Shown piece after piece: positions 1-4,820 of a stretch of 5,941 bases of DNA. This DNA comes from Desulfuromusa sp. (GTDB lineage Bacteria > Desulfobacterota > Desulfuromonadia > Desulfuromonadales > Geopsychrobacteraceae). The notes beneath the pieces are model-generated. The model saw only the letters and a program-made list of their open reading frames with translations. It was not told where the DNA came from and searched no databases. Within the stretch, counting starts at the first letter, position 1; every line of letters begins with the position of its first letter. The translations under genes were made by a program, and so were the position numbers. The stretch is taken from assembly GCA_030590745.1 (NCBI GenBank), contig JAUVCS010000066.1:1-5941 (forward strand), given 5' to 3'.

Positions 1-1
1 T

Positions 2-1021
2 CCGACGGCGGTCAAGTGTATTGGTAAAACAGTGACCATTATTCAGCAGGTTCTTACGGAGCTGAAGATTTCGGTTGATCTGGTCAGTATGATCACCGTT
101 CCGACTCTGGAAGGGACTGCGGAGCTGATGAAACAGGCTGACCTGATTCTGGCAACCGGCGGTCCGGCTATGGTGAAGGCAGCCTACAGTTCCGGAACTC
201 CGGCTCTGGGAGTCGGGCCGGGGAACGTCCCGGTTTTTCTGGAAAAAAGTGCCGAGATTAAAACCTCGGTTCGGCGGATTATGGCAGGTAAGACGTTTGA
301 TTTCGGCACCGTGTGTTCATCTGAACAGGCGCTGATTGTTGAAGAGTCCATCGCGGACGAGGTTAAAAAAGCTCTGCACGATGAGGGGTGTTACTTCCTT
401 GAGGGAACTGCGGCAGAGAAGGTAAAAGGGCTGATGCAGGGGGCACGCGGCAGTATGAATCCTGCTATTGTGGGGAGATCTGCAGATGCATTAGCTAAAC
501 TGGCCGGTATTGAGATTCCGGCCGGAACCAGGCTGCTGGTTTACGAAGAACAGGGCGTTGGCCCCGGCTATCCGTTTTCCTACGAAAAACTCACCAGTCT
601 GCTGGGGTTTTATACGGTGAGCGATTGGCATGCTGCTGCTGACCTGTGCCGCCAGCTGTTGCAGAATGGTGGGTTGGGGCACTCAATGGCGATCCACTCA
701 AATAATAAAGAGGTTATTCGCCACTTTTCTTTAACCCAGCCGGTTTCAAGGGTTCTGGTTAATTCCCCTTCCAGCCTTGGTGCTGTGGGGGTCACGACTA
801 ACCTTGATCCATCTCTCACCCTGGGCTGCGGTCCGGTGGGGGGAAGTTCCACCAGCGACAATGTCGGGGTGAAACATCTCTTCAATATCCGCTATATCGC
901 TTACGGTTTGAATGAGACTGCCCCACAAAAAGTGGTTGATAATAAAATCGATATTGAAGCAATCAGCCAGCTGGTTGTTGAACAACTGAAAAAGCTGAAT
1001 TATGTCCCGTCTGAGGGCTGA
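2..1021 (+). CDS. CoA-acylating aldehyde dehydrogenase of a microcompartment (EutE/PduP type), 5' end missing
   Basis: Oxidises an aldehyde (acetaldehyde or propionaldehyde) to acyl-CoA with NAD+ and CoA in the BMC lumen. The reading frame is open from base 2, so the GTG at 32 is not the true start: residues before it (PTAVKCIGK) already fit the family. About 339 codons are present; EutE is about 467 residues, so roughly the first quarter lies upstream. Visible hallmarks are the ATGGPAMVKAAY stretch, GVGPGNVPVFLEKSA, and the catalytic cysteine in FDFGTVCSSEQALIVEE (Cys codon 314-316), a form closer to the ICASEQ motif of AdhE-like and Firmicutes enzymes than to the ICADEK of enteric EutE. The last 28 residues form a charged/hydrophobic helix beyond the catalytic domain that resembles an encapsulation peptide. 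Shell genes start 54 bases downstream. The family is clear; whether it is EutE or PduP cannot be settled by eye, so no symbol is given. Confidence 0.95.
   Translation, partial: PTAVKCIGKTVTIIQQVLTELKISVDLVSMITVPTLEGTAELMKQADLILATGGPAMVKAAYSSGTPALGVGPGNVPVFLEKSAEIKTSVRRIMAGKTFDFGTVCSSEQALIVEESIADEVKKALHDEGCYFLEGTAAEKVKGLMQGARGSMNPAIVGRSADALAKLAGIEIPAGTRLLVYEEQGVGPGYPFSYEKLTSLLGFYTVSDWHAAADLCRQLLQNGGLGHSMAIHSNNKEVIRHFSLTQPVSRVLVNSPSSLGAVGVTTNLDPSLTLGCGPVGGSSTSDNVGVKHLFNIRYIAYGLNETAPQKVVDNKIDIEAISQLVVEQLKKLNYVPSEG
947..997 (+). other. Putative C-terminal encapsulation peptide of the aldehyde dehydrogenase
   Basis: The segment reads IDIEAISQLVVEQLKKL. Hydrophobic residues recur every three to four positions, giving an amphipathic helix of the kind that binds BMC-H shell proteins. 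In enteric EutE and PduP the signal is N-terminal; here a candidate is at the C-terminus. The assignment rests on pattern only. Confidence 0.55.
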
Positions 1022-1062
1022 TAATAGTCTGCGGATAAAGATTTTAAACAAGCTCAATAACT

Positions 1063-1069
1063 TAAGGAG
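1063..1069 (+). promoter_or_regulatory. Ribosome binding site of the first BMC-H gene
   Basis: TAAGGAG lies six bases before the ATG at 1076. It is a near-perfect Shine-Dalgarno sequence, among the strongest in the window, as suits a shell protein needed in many copies. Confidence 0.8.
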
Positions 1070-1075
1070 AAAACA

Positions 1076-1360
1076 ATGGCAACATCAAGTGCAATAGGAA
1101 TGGTTGAGACAAAAGGTTTTGTCGCTGCCGTGGAAGCTGCTGATGCGATGGTCAAGGCGGCAAATGTCACCCTGATCGGAAAAACCCAGGTGGGAACCGG
1201 TTTGGTTGCAATTCTGGTTCGTGGTGATGTTGGTGCCGTCAAAGCAGCGACCGATGCCGGTGCTGCCGCTGCAGCAAAAGTTGGTGAAGTGGTGAGTGTT
1301 CATGTCATCCCGAGACCTCATGATGAGGTGGAAATGCTGCTGCCCAAATTGAAAGGGTAG
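1076..1360 (+). CDS. BMC-H hexameric shell protein (PduA/EutM family), first copy
   Basis: Single-domain BMC-H protein of 94 residues, the usual length, forming hexagonal tiles of the compartment facets. Seen in the sequence: the N-terminal [19 protein letters not shown] strand-helix, the MVKAA segment with Lys27 (equivalent to the edge lysine of PduA), the pore loop Q38-V-G-T-G42, the [18 protein letters not shown] core and VHVIPRPH with Arg80 at the hexamer edge. The pore loop has Thr41 where PduA (KIGSG) and the neighbouring copy have Ser. Residues 42-84 are identical to those of the gene 75 bases downstream, so the two are paralogues from a duplication and probably co-assemble. The start is fixed by the Shine-Dalgarno sequence at 1063. 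Confidence 0.97.
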   Translation: MATSSAIGMVETKGFVAAVEAADAMVKAANVTLIGKTQVGTGLVAILVRGDVGAVKAATDAGAAAAAKVGEVVSVHVIPRPHDEVEMLLPKLKG

Positions 1361-1420
1361 CATTGTTATAGATCAGTTATCGTCAGGATTACTCTTCTGA
1401 TGGAGCGGGCTCAACAACAA

Positions 1421-1426
1421 AAGGAG
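1421..1426 (+). promoter_or_regulatory. Ribosome binding site that fixes the start of the second BMC-H gene
   Basis: AAGGAG lies nine bases before the ATG at 1436. The frame extends upstream to an ATG at 1400, but that start would place this site inside the coding region and add a 12-residue tail ([12 protein letters not shown]) absent from BMC-H proteins. The ATG at 1436 is therefore the start. Confidence 0.8.
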
Positions 1427-1435
1427 AAAGAGACA

Positions 1436-1723
1436 ATGGCCGTATTAAGTGCACTTGGAATGGTAGAAACAAGAGGTTTTGTTTCAGCTCTGGAAGCAGC
1501 AGACGCAATGGTCAAAGCTGCAAATGTCATCCTGGTTGGAAAAGTTCAGGTTGGCAGTGGGTTGGTTGCAATTCTGGTTCGCGGTGATGTTGGTGCGGTA
1601 AAAGCAGCGACCGATGCCGGCGCTGCAGCGGCAGCAAAAGTTGGTGAAGTGGTGAGTGTTCACGTTATCCCACGACCACATGATGAAATTGAATTGATCC
1701 TCCCGGGTAAAGACAAGAAGTGA
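1436..1723 (+). CDS. BMC-H hexameric shell protein (PduA/EutM family), second copy
   Basis: Facet shell protein of 95 residues, paralogous to the preceding gene. It begins [16 protein letters not shown], has the pore loop Q38-V-G-S-G42, edge residues Lys27 and Arg80 (in PRPH), and ends in a lysine-rich tail (GKDKK). Fifteen of the first 90 residues differ from the first copy, all in residues 1-41 and 85-88. The 3' half is about 90% identical in nucleotides to the first copy and the 5' half about 75%, suggesting gene conversion after duplication. Its TGA overlaps the GTG start of the next gene (GTGA at 1720-1723), so translation is probably coupled. Confidence 0.97.
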   Translation: MAVLSALGMVETRGFVSALEAADAMVKAANVILVGKVQVGSGLVAILVRGDVGAVKAATDAGAAAAAKVGEVVSVHVIPRPHDEIELILPGKDKK

Positions 1724-3081
1724 CCGAGAAGGTTATAACGGAATCTTTTTTAAGAAAAAGTTTTTTGCAGAAGGTTCCAGAAGTATTTTCTCTGCAGGAT
1801 GGTCAGATTCTGACCCCGGCAGCTGCGCAATTTCTCAGTGAACGGCGGGTTAAACTGCTTCGTGGCAGTGCTGCTGCAGGGATTTCAGTGGCAGGTGCCA
1901 AGGCAAAATATGTTGCTGCTGAAGGCGGCACCAACTATGCCGAGAAGCCTGAGCATATGACCCAGTTGACGGGAAATCAGCTGGTTTCCAAGGATCATCC
2001 ACGGATCATCTTTCGGGGCCTGCTGGATCAGTTTCAGGCTGAGGTTTTTCTGTTGCAGCAACAGCTTGAAGCCGCTGACAATTTTGCTTTAAGTCAGAAT
2101 TTAGGAGAGTTGCTGGATCGCGCCCGGGCAATTTTACGGGCTGAAGTTATCGGGGAGATCCTGCAGCCATGTGATCTGCTCGGATTCAGTGCTGCGGAGA
2201 TCAGAGATCGCTCCCATCAGACGCAGAAGTATTTCGGCCTTAAACATCTGGATATTTCAGCGGAGATGGACCCAATTCTCCTCTCGTTGAACTGTTTACG
2301 AACTCTTATCAGGCAGGTCGAGCTCGCAGCGGTGACAGCTTTCACTCTCAATGGCCAGATTGAGCGGAACGATATTGTCCAAGCTTTGAACCGGTTGAGC
2401 AGTGCTATCTACGTGATGATGTTGACCGTTGCACAGAAATCCACCGCCGCTGGAGATCCGATGGAGAATCAGACTGTTGATGAAATTGTCGCTCGGGTCA
2501 TGGCTAAAATCACTACTGTGGACAACACGATTCCGGTAGAATTGTCTGCCCATCATGTCCATCTGAGTGCGGCAGATGTAGAGCGACTGTTTGGAAAAGA
2601 TTTGACCCCGGTTCGGGAGTTATCGCAGCCGGGACAGTTTCTCTGCCAGGAACGGGTTCGGTTGGTCGGTCCTTCCGGAACACTTGATAAAATTGCGATT
2701 CTTGGTCCGGCCCGCGGGAAAACTCAGGTAGAAATTTCCATGACTGATGCGCGCGTGCTGGGGGTGAATCCCCCGACTCGGCAGTCCGGAGATACAACTG
2801 GTTCTTCCCCTGTCCAGATTGTTACTGACCGGGATAGTTTGACCATTGAGGAGGGGTTGATTATTGCGGCCCGCCACCTGCATATGCACCCGGATGATGC
2901 CGGTCGGCTGGGGGTAAAAGATAAGGATATGGTCAGAATTCGGGTGGGTGATCTCCGCGCCGTTGTTTTTGAGTCAGTTCTGGTTCGGGTTAATGAAAAC
3001 TATCGGCTCGCGATGCATATCGATTTTGATGAGGGAAATGCCTGTGGCTGGGTTCCCGAGATGACCGGTCAGTTATTGTGA
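1720..3081 (+). CDS. Fusion of EutT-like corrinoid adenosyltransferase and PduL phosphotransacylase
   Basis: One uninterrupted 453-residue protein with two enzymes. Residues 1-49 match the EutT/EutQ N-terminal module (ITESFLRK, then [20 protein letters not shown]). Residues 80-240 are the EutT adenosyltransferase, which makes adenosylcobalamin from ATP and reduced corrinoid; recognisable parts are [25 protein letters not shown] and [13 protein letters not shown] (222-234). Residues 248-264 form an encapsulation-peptide-like helix. Residues 270-453 are PduL, converting acyl-CoA plus phosphate to acyl phosphate and CoA; its zinc-binding positions are present as H279/H281 (HHVHLS), E338 (TQVEIS), H386/H388 (ARHLHMH) and H433 (AMHID). 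The cysteine cluster HX11CCX2C of enteric EutT is missing. Start is GTG, overlapping the previous stop, with no clear Shine-Dalgarno sequence. Both domain assignments are firm; activity of each half is inferred. Confidence 0.9.
   Translation: MTEKVITESFLRKSFLQKVPEVFSLQDGQILTPAAAQFLSERRVKLLRGSAAAGISVAGAKAKYVAAEGGTNYAEKPEHMTQLTGNQLVSKDHPRIIFRGLLDQFQAEVFLLQQQLEAADNFALSQNLGELLDRARAILRAEVIGEILQPCDLLGFSAAEIRDRSHQTQKYFGLKHLDISAEMDPILLSLNCLRTLIRQVELAAVTAFTLNGQIERNDIVQALNRLSSAIYVMMLTVAQKSTAAGDPMENQTVDEIVARVMAKITTVDNTIPVELSAHHVHLSAADVERLFGKDLTPVRELSQPGQFLCQERVRLVGPSGTLDKIAILGPARGKTQVEISMTDARVLGVNPPTRQSGDTTGSSPVQIVTDRDSLTIEEGLIIAARHLHMHPDDAGRLGVKDKDMVRIRVGDLRAVVFESVLVRVNENYRLAMHIDFDEGNACGWVPEMTGQLL
2452..2460 (+). 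promoter_or_regulatory. Possible internal ribosome binding site for free PduL
   Basis: GGAG at 2452-2455 lies five bases before an in-frame ATG at 2461. Initiation there would give a 206-residue protein starting [17 protein letters not shown], which has the length and layout of ordinary stand-alone PduL (short N-terminal targeting helix, then the two-barrel enzyme). Spacing and sequence are good, but use of this site is inferred. Confidence 0.5.
2461..2511 (+). other. Putative encapsulation peptide between the EutT and PduL domains
   Basis: Residues 248-264 ([17 protein letters not shown]) show the VxxIVxxVMxxI spacing of BMC targeting helices and sit exactly where free PduL carries its N-terminal encapsulation peptide. 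In the fusion it acts as the linker, so it would have to work from an internal position. Confidence 0.6.
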
Positions 3082-3099
3082 TGTGGAAAGATACTGCTT

Positions 3100-3705
3100 A
3101 TGGCAATTGATGATTTAGTTCAAACCATTGTCCGGGAAGTCCTCCGCCAGTTACAACAGACCGTTGCTACTGCACCGGTGTTGATTCTGGCCCGGCAGGA
3201 CGAGAAAAAGGTTGCTCCGGTATTGGCATCTCTGGGCTCAAATCAGCAAGTTGTCTACTGGGATTCGGTCGAGATGAATATGCATCCAGAGCGGGTGATT
3301 GTTCCATTTTTGTCCTGCGGTCAGATGGCGGATCTGGCTCTTGGGCGGGCAACTGATCCACTACAGACAAAAATTCTGGATTTTCTGCTGGCTGGTCAAG
3401 GTGTTGAAATTTTTGAATTTGAATATCACCAATTCAGCGCAACAGCATCGGCAGCACTTTTACAACTCTATGAATGCTACGAGGAAACTTTGCGTGGTTT
3501 TGGTTTGCAGCAAGTCGGCAGAGCAGAAAAGGAATCTACCAGCCTCAATCTGTCGCTGATCACCGAAAAGGACGTGATCGAAGCCTCCCGGCGGGGGGTT
3601 TCGGTGTTACGGTTACGCTCGGATGTGCAACTGACCCCACTTGCAATCGATAGTGCAAAAGAGCGGGGGATTCAACTTCTGAAAGAAGAAAGGCGTGATA
3701 AATGA
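3100..3705 (+). CDS. Eut-operon protein of unknown function with N-terminal encapsulation-like helix
   Basis: A 201-residue protein resembling an uncharacterised family found in ethanolamine utilisation operons of the Listeria/Clostridium type (I believe TIGR02536; not checked). Residues 3-18 (IDDLVQTIVREVLRQL) form a strong encapsulation-peptide-like helix. Residues 26-110 look like an alternating alpha/beta fold (PVLILAR; VIVPFLSCGQMADLALG; DFLLAGQGVEIFEFEYH), reminiscent of flavodoxin-like or Rossmann-like proteins, without a recognisable catalytic motif. Residues 153-194 (LITEKDVIEA, then QLTPLAIDSAKERGIQLL) repeat the module seen at the N-termini of the EutT fusion and the EutQ-like protein. 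It starts 18 bases after the fusion gene with a weak GGAAAG site at 3085-3090, and its TGA overlaps the ATG of the vertex gene. It is probably a lumen protein; no function is assigned. Confidence 0.85.
   Translation: MAIDDLVQTIVREVLRQLQQTVATAPVLILARQDEKKVAPVLASLGSNQQVVYWDSVEMNMHPERVIVPFLSCGQMADLALGRATDPLQTKILDFLLAGQGVEIFEFEYHQFSATASAALLQLYECYEETLRGFGLQQVGRAEKESTSLNLSLITEKDVIEASRRGVSVLRLRSDVQLTPLAIDSAKERGIQLLKEERRDK
3106..3153 (+). other. Putative N-terminal encapsulation peptide of the 201-residue protein
   Basis: IDDLVQTIVREVLRQL is a clear amphipathic helix with I/L/V at positions i, i+3/4, i+7, followed by a short flexible stretch (QQTVATAP) before the first beta strand. It is the best match to the targeting-peptide pattern in this window. 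Confidence 0.65.
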
Positions 3706-3980
3706 TTATCGGCGATGTAGTTGGCAATGTCTGGGCGACCAGAAAAAATGATTCTCTGATCGGATTGAAATTAATGATAGTCAGGCGGATTGATGTTTGT
3801 CTGAATGAGGAGAAAGAGAGTTTTGTTGCTGCTGATCTGGTTGGGGCAGGAATCGGAGAACGGGTTCTGGTGGCCACCGGAAGTTCTGCCCGACAGTCGG
3901 CAGAACTGGAGCATGCTCTGGTTGATGCTTCAATTATCGGCATCATTGATGAAGTTGATGTTCCCGGTAATCACAAATAG
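3702..3980 (+). CDS. eutN: BMC-P pentameric vertex protein (EutN/CcmL family)
   Basis: A 92-residue protein of the EutN/CcmL/PduN family, which forms pentamers capping the vertices of the polyhedral shell. Family features visible: the MIIGDVVGNVWATRKNDSLIGLKLMIV start (first beta strands and conserved G-x-V-W-x-T-x-K), DLVGAGIGERVLVATGSSARQS in the middle, and a C-terminal IIGIIDEVDV strand. Length is typical. The ATG overlaps the upstream TGA (ATGA at 3702-3705), and AAAGG at 3689-3693 serves as ribosome site. It is the only vertex gene in the window; others may lie outside. The symbol reflects the family and the eut-like context, not proof of the substrate. Confidence 0.95.
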   Translation: MIIGDVVGNVWATRKNDSLIGLKLMIVRRIDVCLNEEKESFVAADLVGAGIGERVLVATGSSARQSAELEHALVDASIIGIIDEVDVPGNHK

Positions 3981-4012
3981 CATCCCTGTCACAGTTATTT
4001 ATGAGGTGAAAT

Positions 4013-4327
4013 ATGGCAAAACAGTTGGTCAGACGTGACAATATTGACGAGTTTATCTGTCACGATGAAAACAGGCTCTATGTCGGGCAGACACTTATTT
4101 TGACACCCGGGGCAAAAGATTATTTGCAGGAAAAGAATATTACCGTCGTTTATGGTGAACCTGCTAAGCCCAAAATAGAACCGGAAGCAAAAGCCGCAAC
4201 GACTGTGGCGACAGATTTACGCGGGAGAATTGAACAGCTGTTACAGAGTGATTTTTCAATTACCGACCGGCAACTCGTAACCGATGTAACCCGAAAAGTT
4301 ATGGAAAAACTGGAGAATCAGCACTGA
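4013..4327 (+). CDS. EutQ N-terminal domain encoded as a separate gene
   Basis: A 104-residue protein corresponding to the part of EutQ ahead of its cupin. Residues 5-48 (LVRRDNIDEF, then LILTPGAKDYLQEKNITVVYG) match the start of enteric EutQ (LITANDIR, then SIITPEAREVAELLGFTI) and the modules in two neighbours. Residues 50-67 are a Pro/Ala/Lys-rich linker. Residues 70-100 (RGRIEQLLQ, then DRQLVTDVTRKVMEKL) match the helical stretch that precedes the cupin in EutQ and end in an encapsulation-peptide-like helix. A good ribosome site (GAGGTG, 4003-4008) precedes the ATG. The stop overlaps the next ATG by one base (TGATG), and the next gene encodes the EutQ cupin. The function of this domain is not known; it may bind the cupin protein or direct it to the shell. 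Confidence 0.8.
   Translation: MAKQLVRRDNIDEFICHDENRLYVGQTLILTPGAKDYLQEKNITVVYGEPAKPKIEPEAKAATTVATDLRGRIEQLLQSDFSITDRQLVTDVTRKVMEKLENQH
4265..4312 (+). other. Putative C-terminal encapsulation peptide of the EutQ N-terminal protein
   Basis: DRQLVTDVTRKVMEKL (residues 85-100 of 104) has hydrophobic residues at L-V-x-x-V-x-x-x-V-M-x-x-L spacing and ends the protein after a flexible linker. The equivalent helix in one-piece EutQ is internal. Confidence 0.5.
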
Positions 4328-4803
4328 TGGGAACTTTTCCCATTGATGATGAACAGCTGAAAAAAGTTATTCAGCAGGTGGTGGCTGAACAAGCTCTGGG
4401 TGCAACTGCGGCGATAAAGAAAAAGGTCGATGCCGATAGTGGTGTTATCTCGGTTCGTACTGCTGATGTAGAGCCGGAACCGTTTGCCACCGGGAAGCCT
4501 GAGGATAAGGTTTATCTGAGCGATATTTTTTCTCTTGAGGAGAGCCCACGGCTTGGTTGTGGGGTGATGGAGATGAAAGCATCCTGCTTTGATTGGGTTC
4601 TCAACTATGATGAGATTGATTATGTCATTGCGGGGAAACTGGAAATTATTATTGCCGGCCGCAAGGTCGTTGGTGAAGCTGGCGATGTGATTCTGATCCC
4701 TAAAAATACCGCTATCCAGTTCAATGTTCCAGAGTTTGCCCGGTTTCTCTATGTGACCTATCCGGCCGATTGGGAGTCACAGGCAAAGGTGAAAACAGCT
4801 TAG
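4327..4803 (+). CDS. eutQ: EutQ-like cupin protein
   Basis: A 158-residue protein whose residues 60-152 are the EutQ cupin: KVYLSDIFSLEESPRLGCGVM, then SCFDWVLNYDEIDYVIAGKL (near-match to WTLNYDEIDMVLEGEL of Salmonella EutQ), GEAGDVILIPKNTAIQF and FARFLYVTYPADWES. Salmonella EutQ (229 residues) has been reported to have acetate kinase activity and to be needed for compartment formation; whether the lone cupin keeps either role is unknown. If kinase activity is kept, it would act directly after PduL by turning acyl phosphate into acid and ATP. Residues 6-20 (IDDEQLKKVIQQVVA) are an encapsulation-like helix that one-piece EutQ lacks at this point. The start overlaps the previous stop by one base; GGAG at 4312-4315 lies 11 bases upstream. 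A sequencing frameshift could mimic the split, but the extra helix argues against it. Confidence 0.88.
   Translation: MGTFPIDDEQLKKVIQQVVAEQALGATAAIKKKVDADSGVISVRTADVEPEPFATGKPEDKVYLSDIFSLEESPRLGCGVMEMKASCFDWVLNYDEIDYVIAGKLEIIIAGRKVVGEAGDVILIPKNTAIQFNVPEFARFLYVTYPADWESQAKVKTA
4342..4386 (+). other. Putative N-terminal encapsulation peptide of the EutQ cupin protein
   Basis: IDDEQLKKVIQQVVA shows the L-x-x-V-I-x-x-V-V spacing of targeting helices and is followed by an Ala/Lys-rich flexible region before the cupin. It begins like the 201-residue protein, which also has IDD before its helix. Confidence 0.55.
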
Positions 4804-4820
4804 AAATATCAAGGATGAGC

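Noticed and set aside
32..34. GTG at 32 as the start of the aldehyde dehydrogenase
   Set aside because: The frame is open to the window edge and the residues before it fit the family; a start here would remove a large part of the catalytic domain.
1372..1401. Weak inverted repeat (ATCAG...CTGAT) between the two BMC-H genes, possible attenuator
   Set aside because: A five-base stem with a 20-base loop and no T-run is not distinguishable from chance.
1400..1435. Upstream ATG at 1400 for the second BMC-H gene
   Set aside because: It would place the strong AAGGAG inside the coding region and add a lysine/glutamine-rich tail not seen in BMC-H proteins.
1085..1681. Minus-strand open frames opposite both BMC-H genes with similar His/Asn/Cys-rich translations
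   Set aside because: Their resemblance to each other follows from the duplication of the + strand genes; composition is unnatural and there is no ribosome site or family match.
3299..3559. Second + strand frame of 86 codons inside the 201-residue protein gene
   Set aside because: It lies wholly within a well-supported gene, has Trp/Cys/His-rich composition and no ribosome site.
3805..4038. Frame overlapping eutN and the next gene's start
   Set aside because: It is a shadow of the vertex gene, with no family resemblance; it runs across two well-supported starts and stops.
4815..4817. ATG at 4815 as the start of pduS
   Set aside because: It overlaps the AAGGA that is well spaced for ATG 4821, and no ribosome site lies upstream of it.
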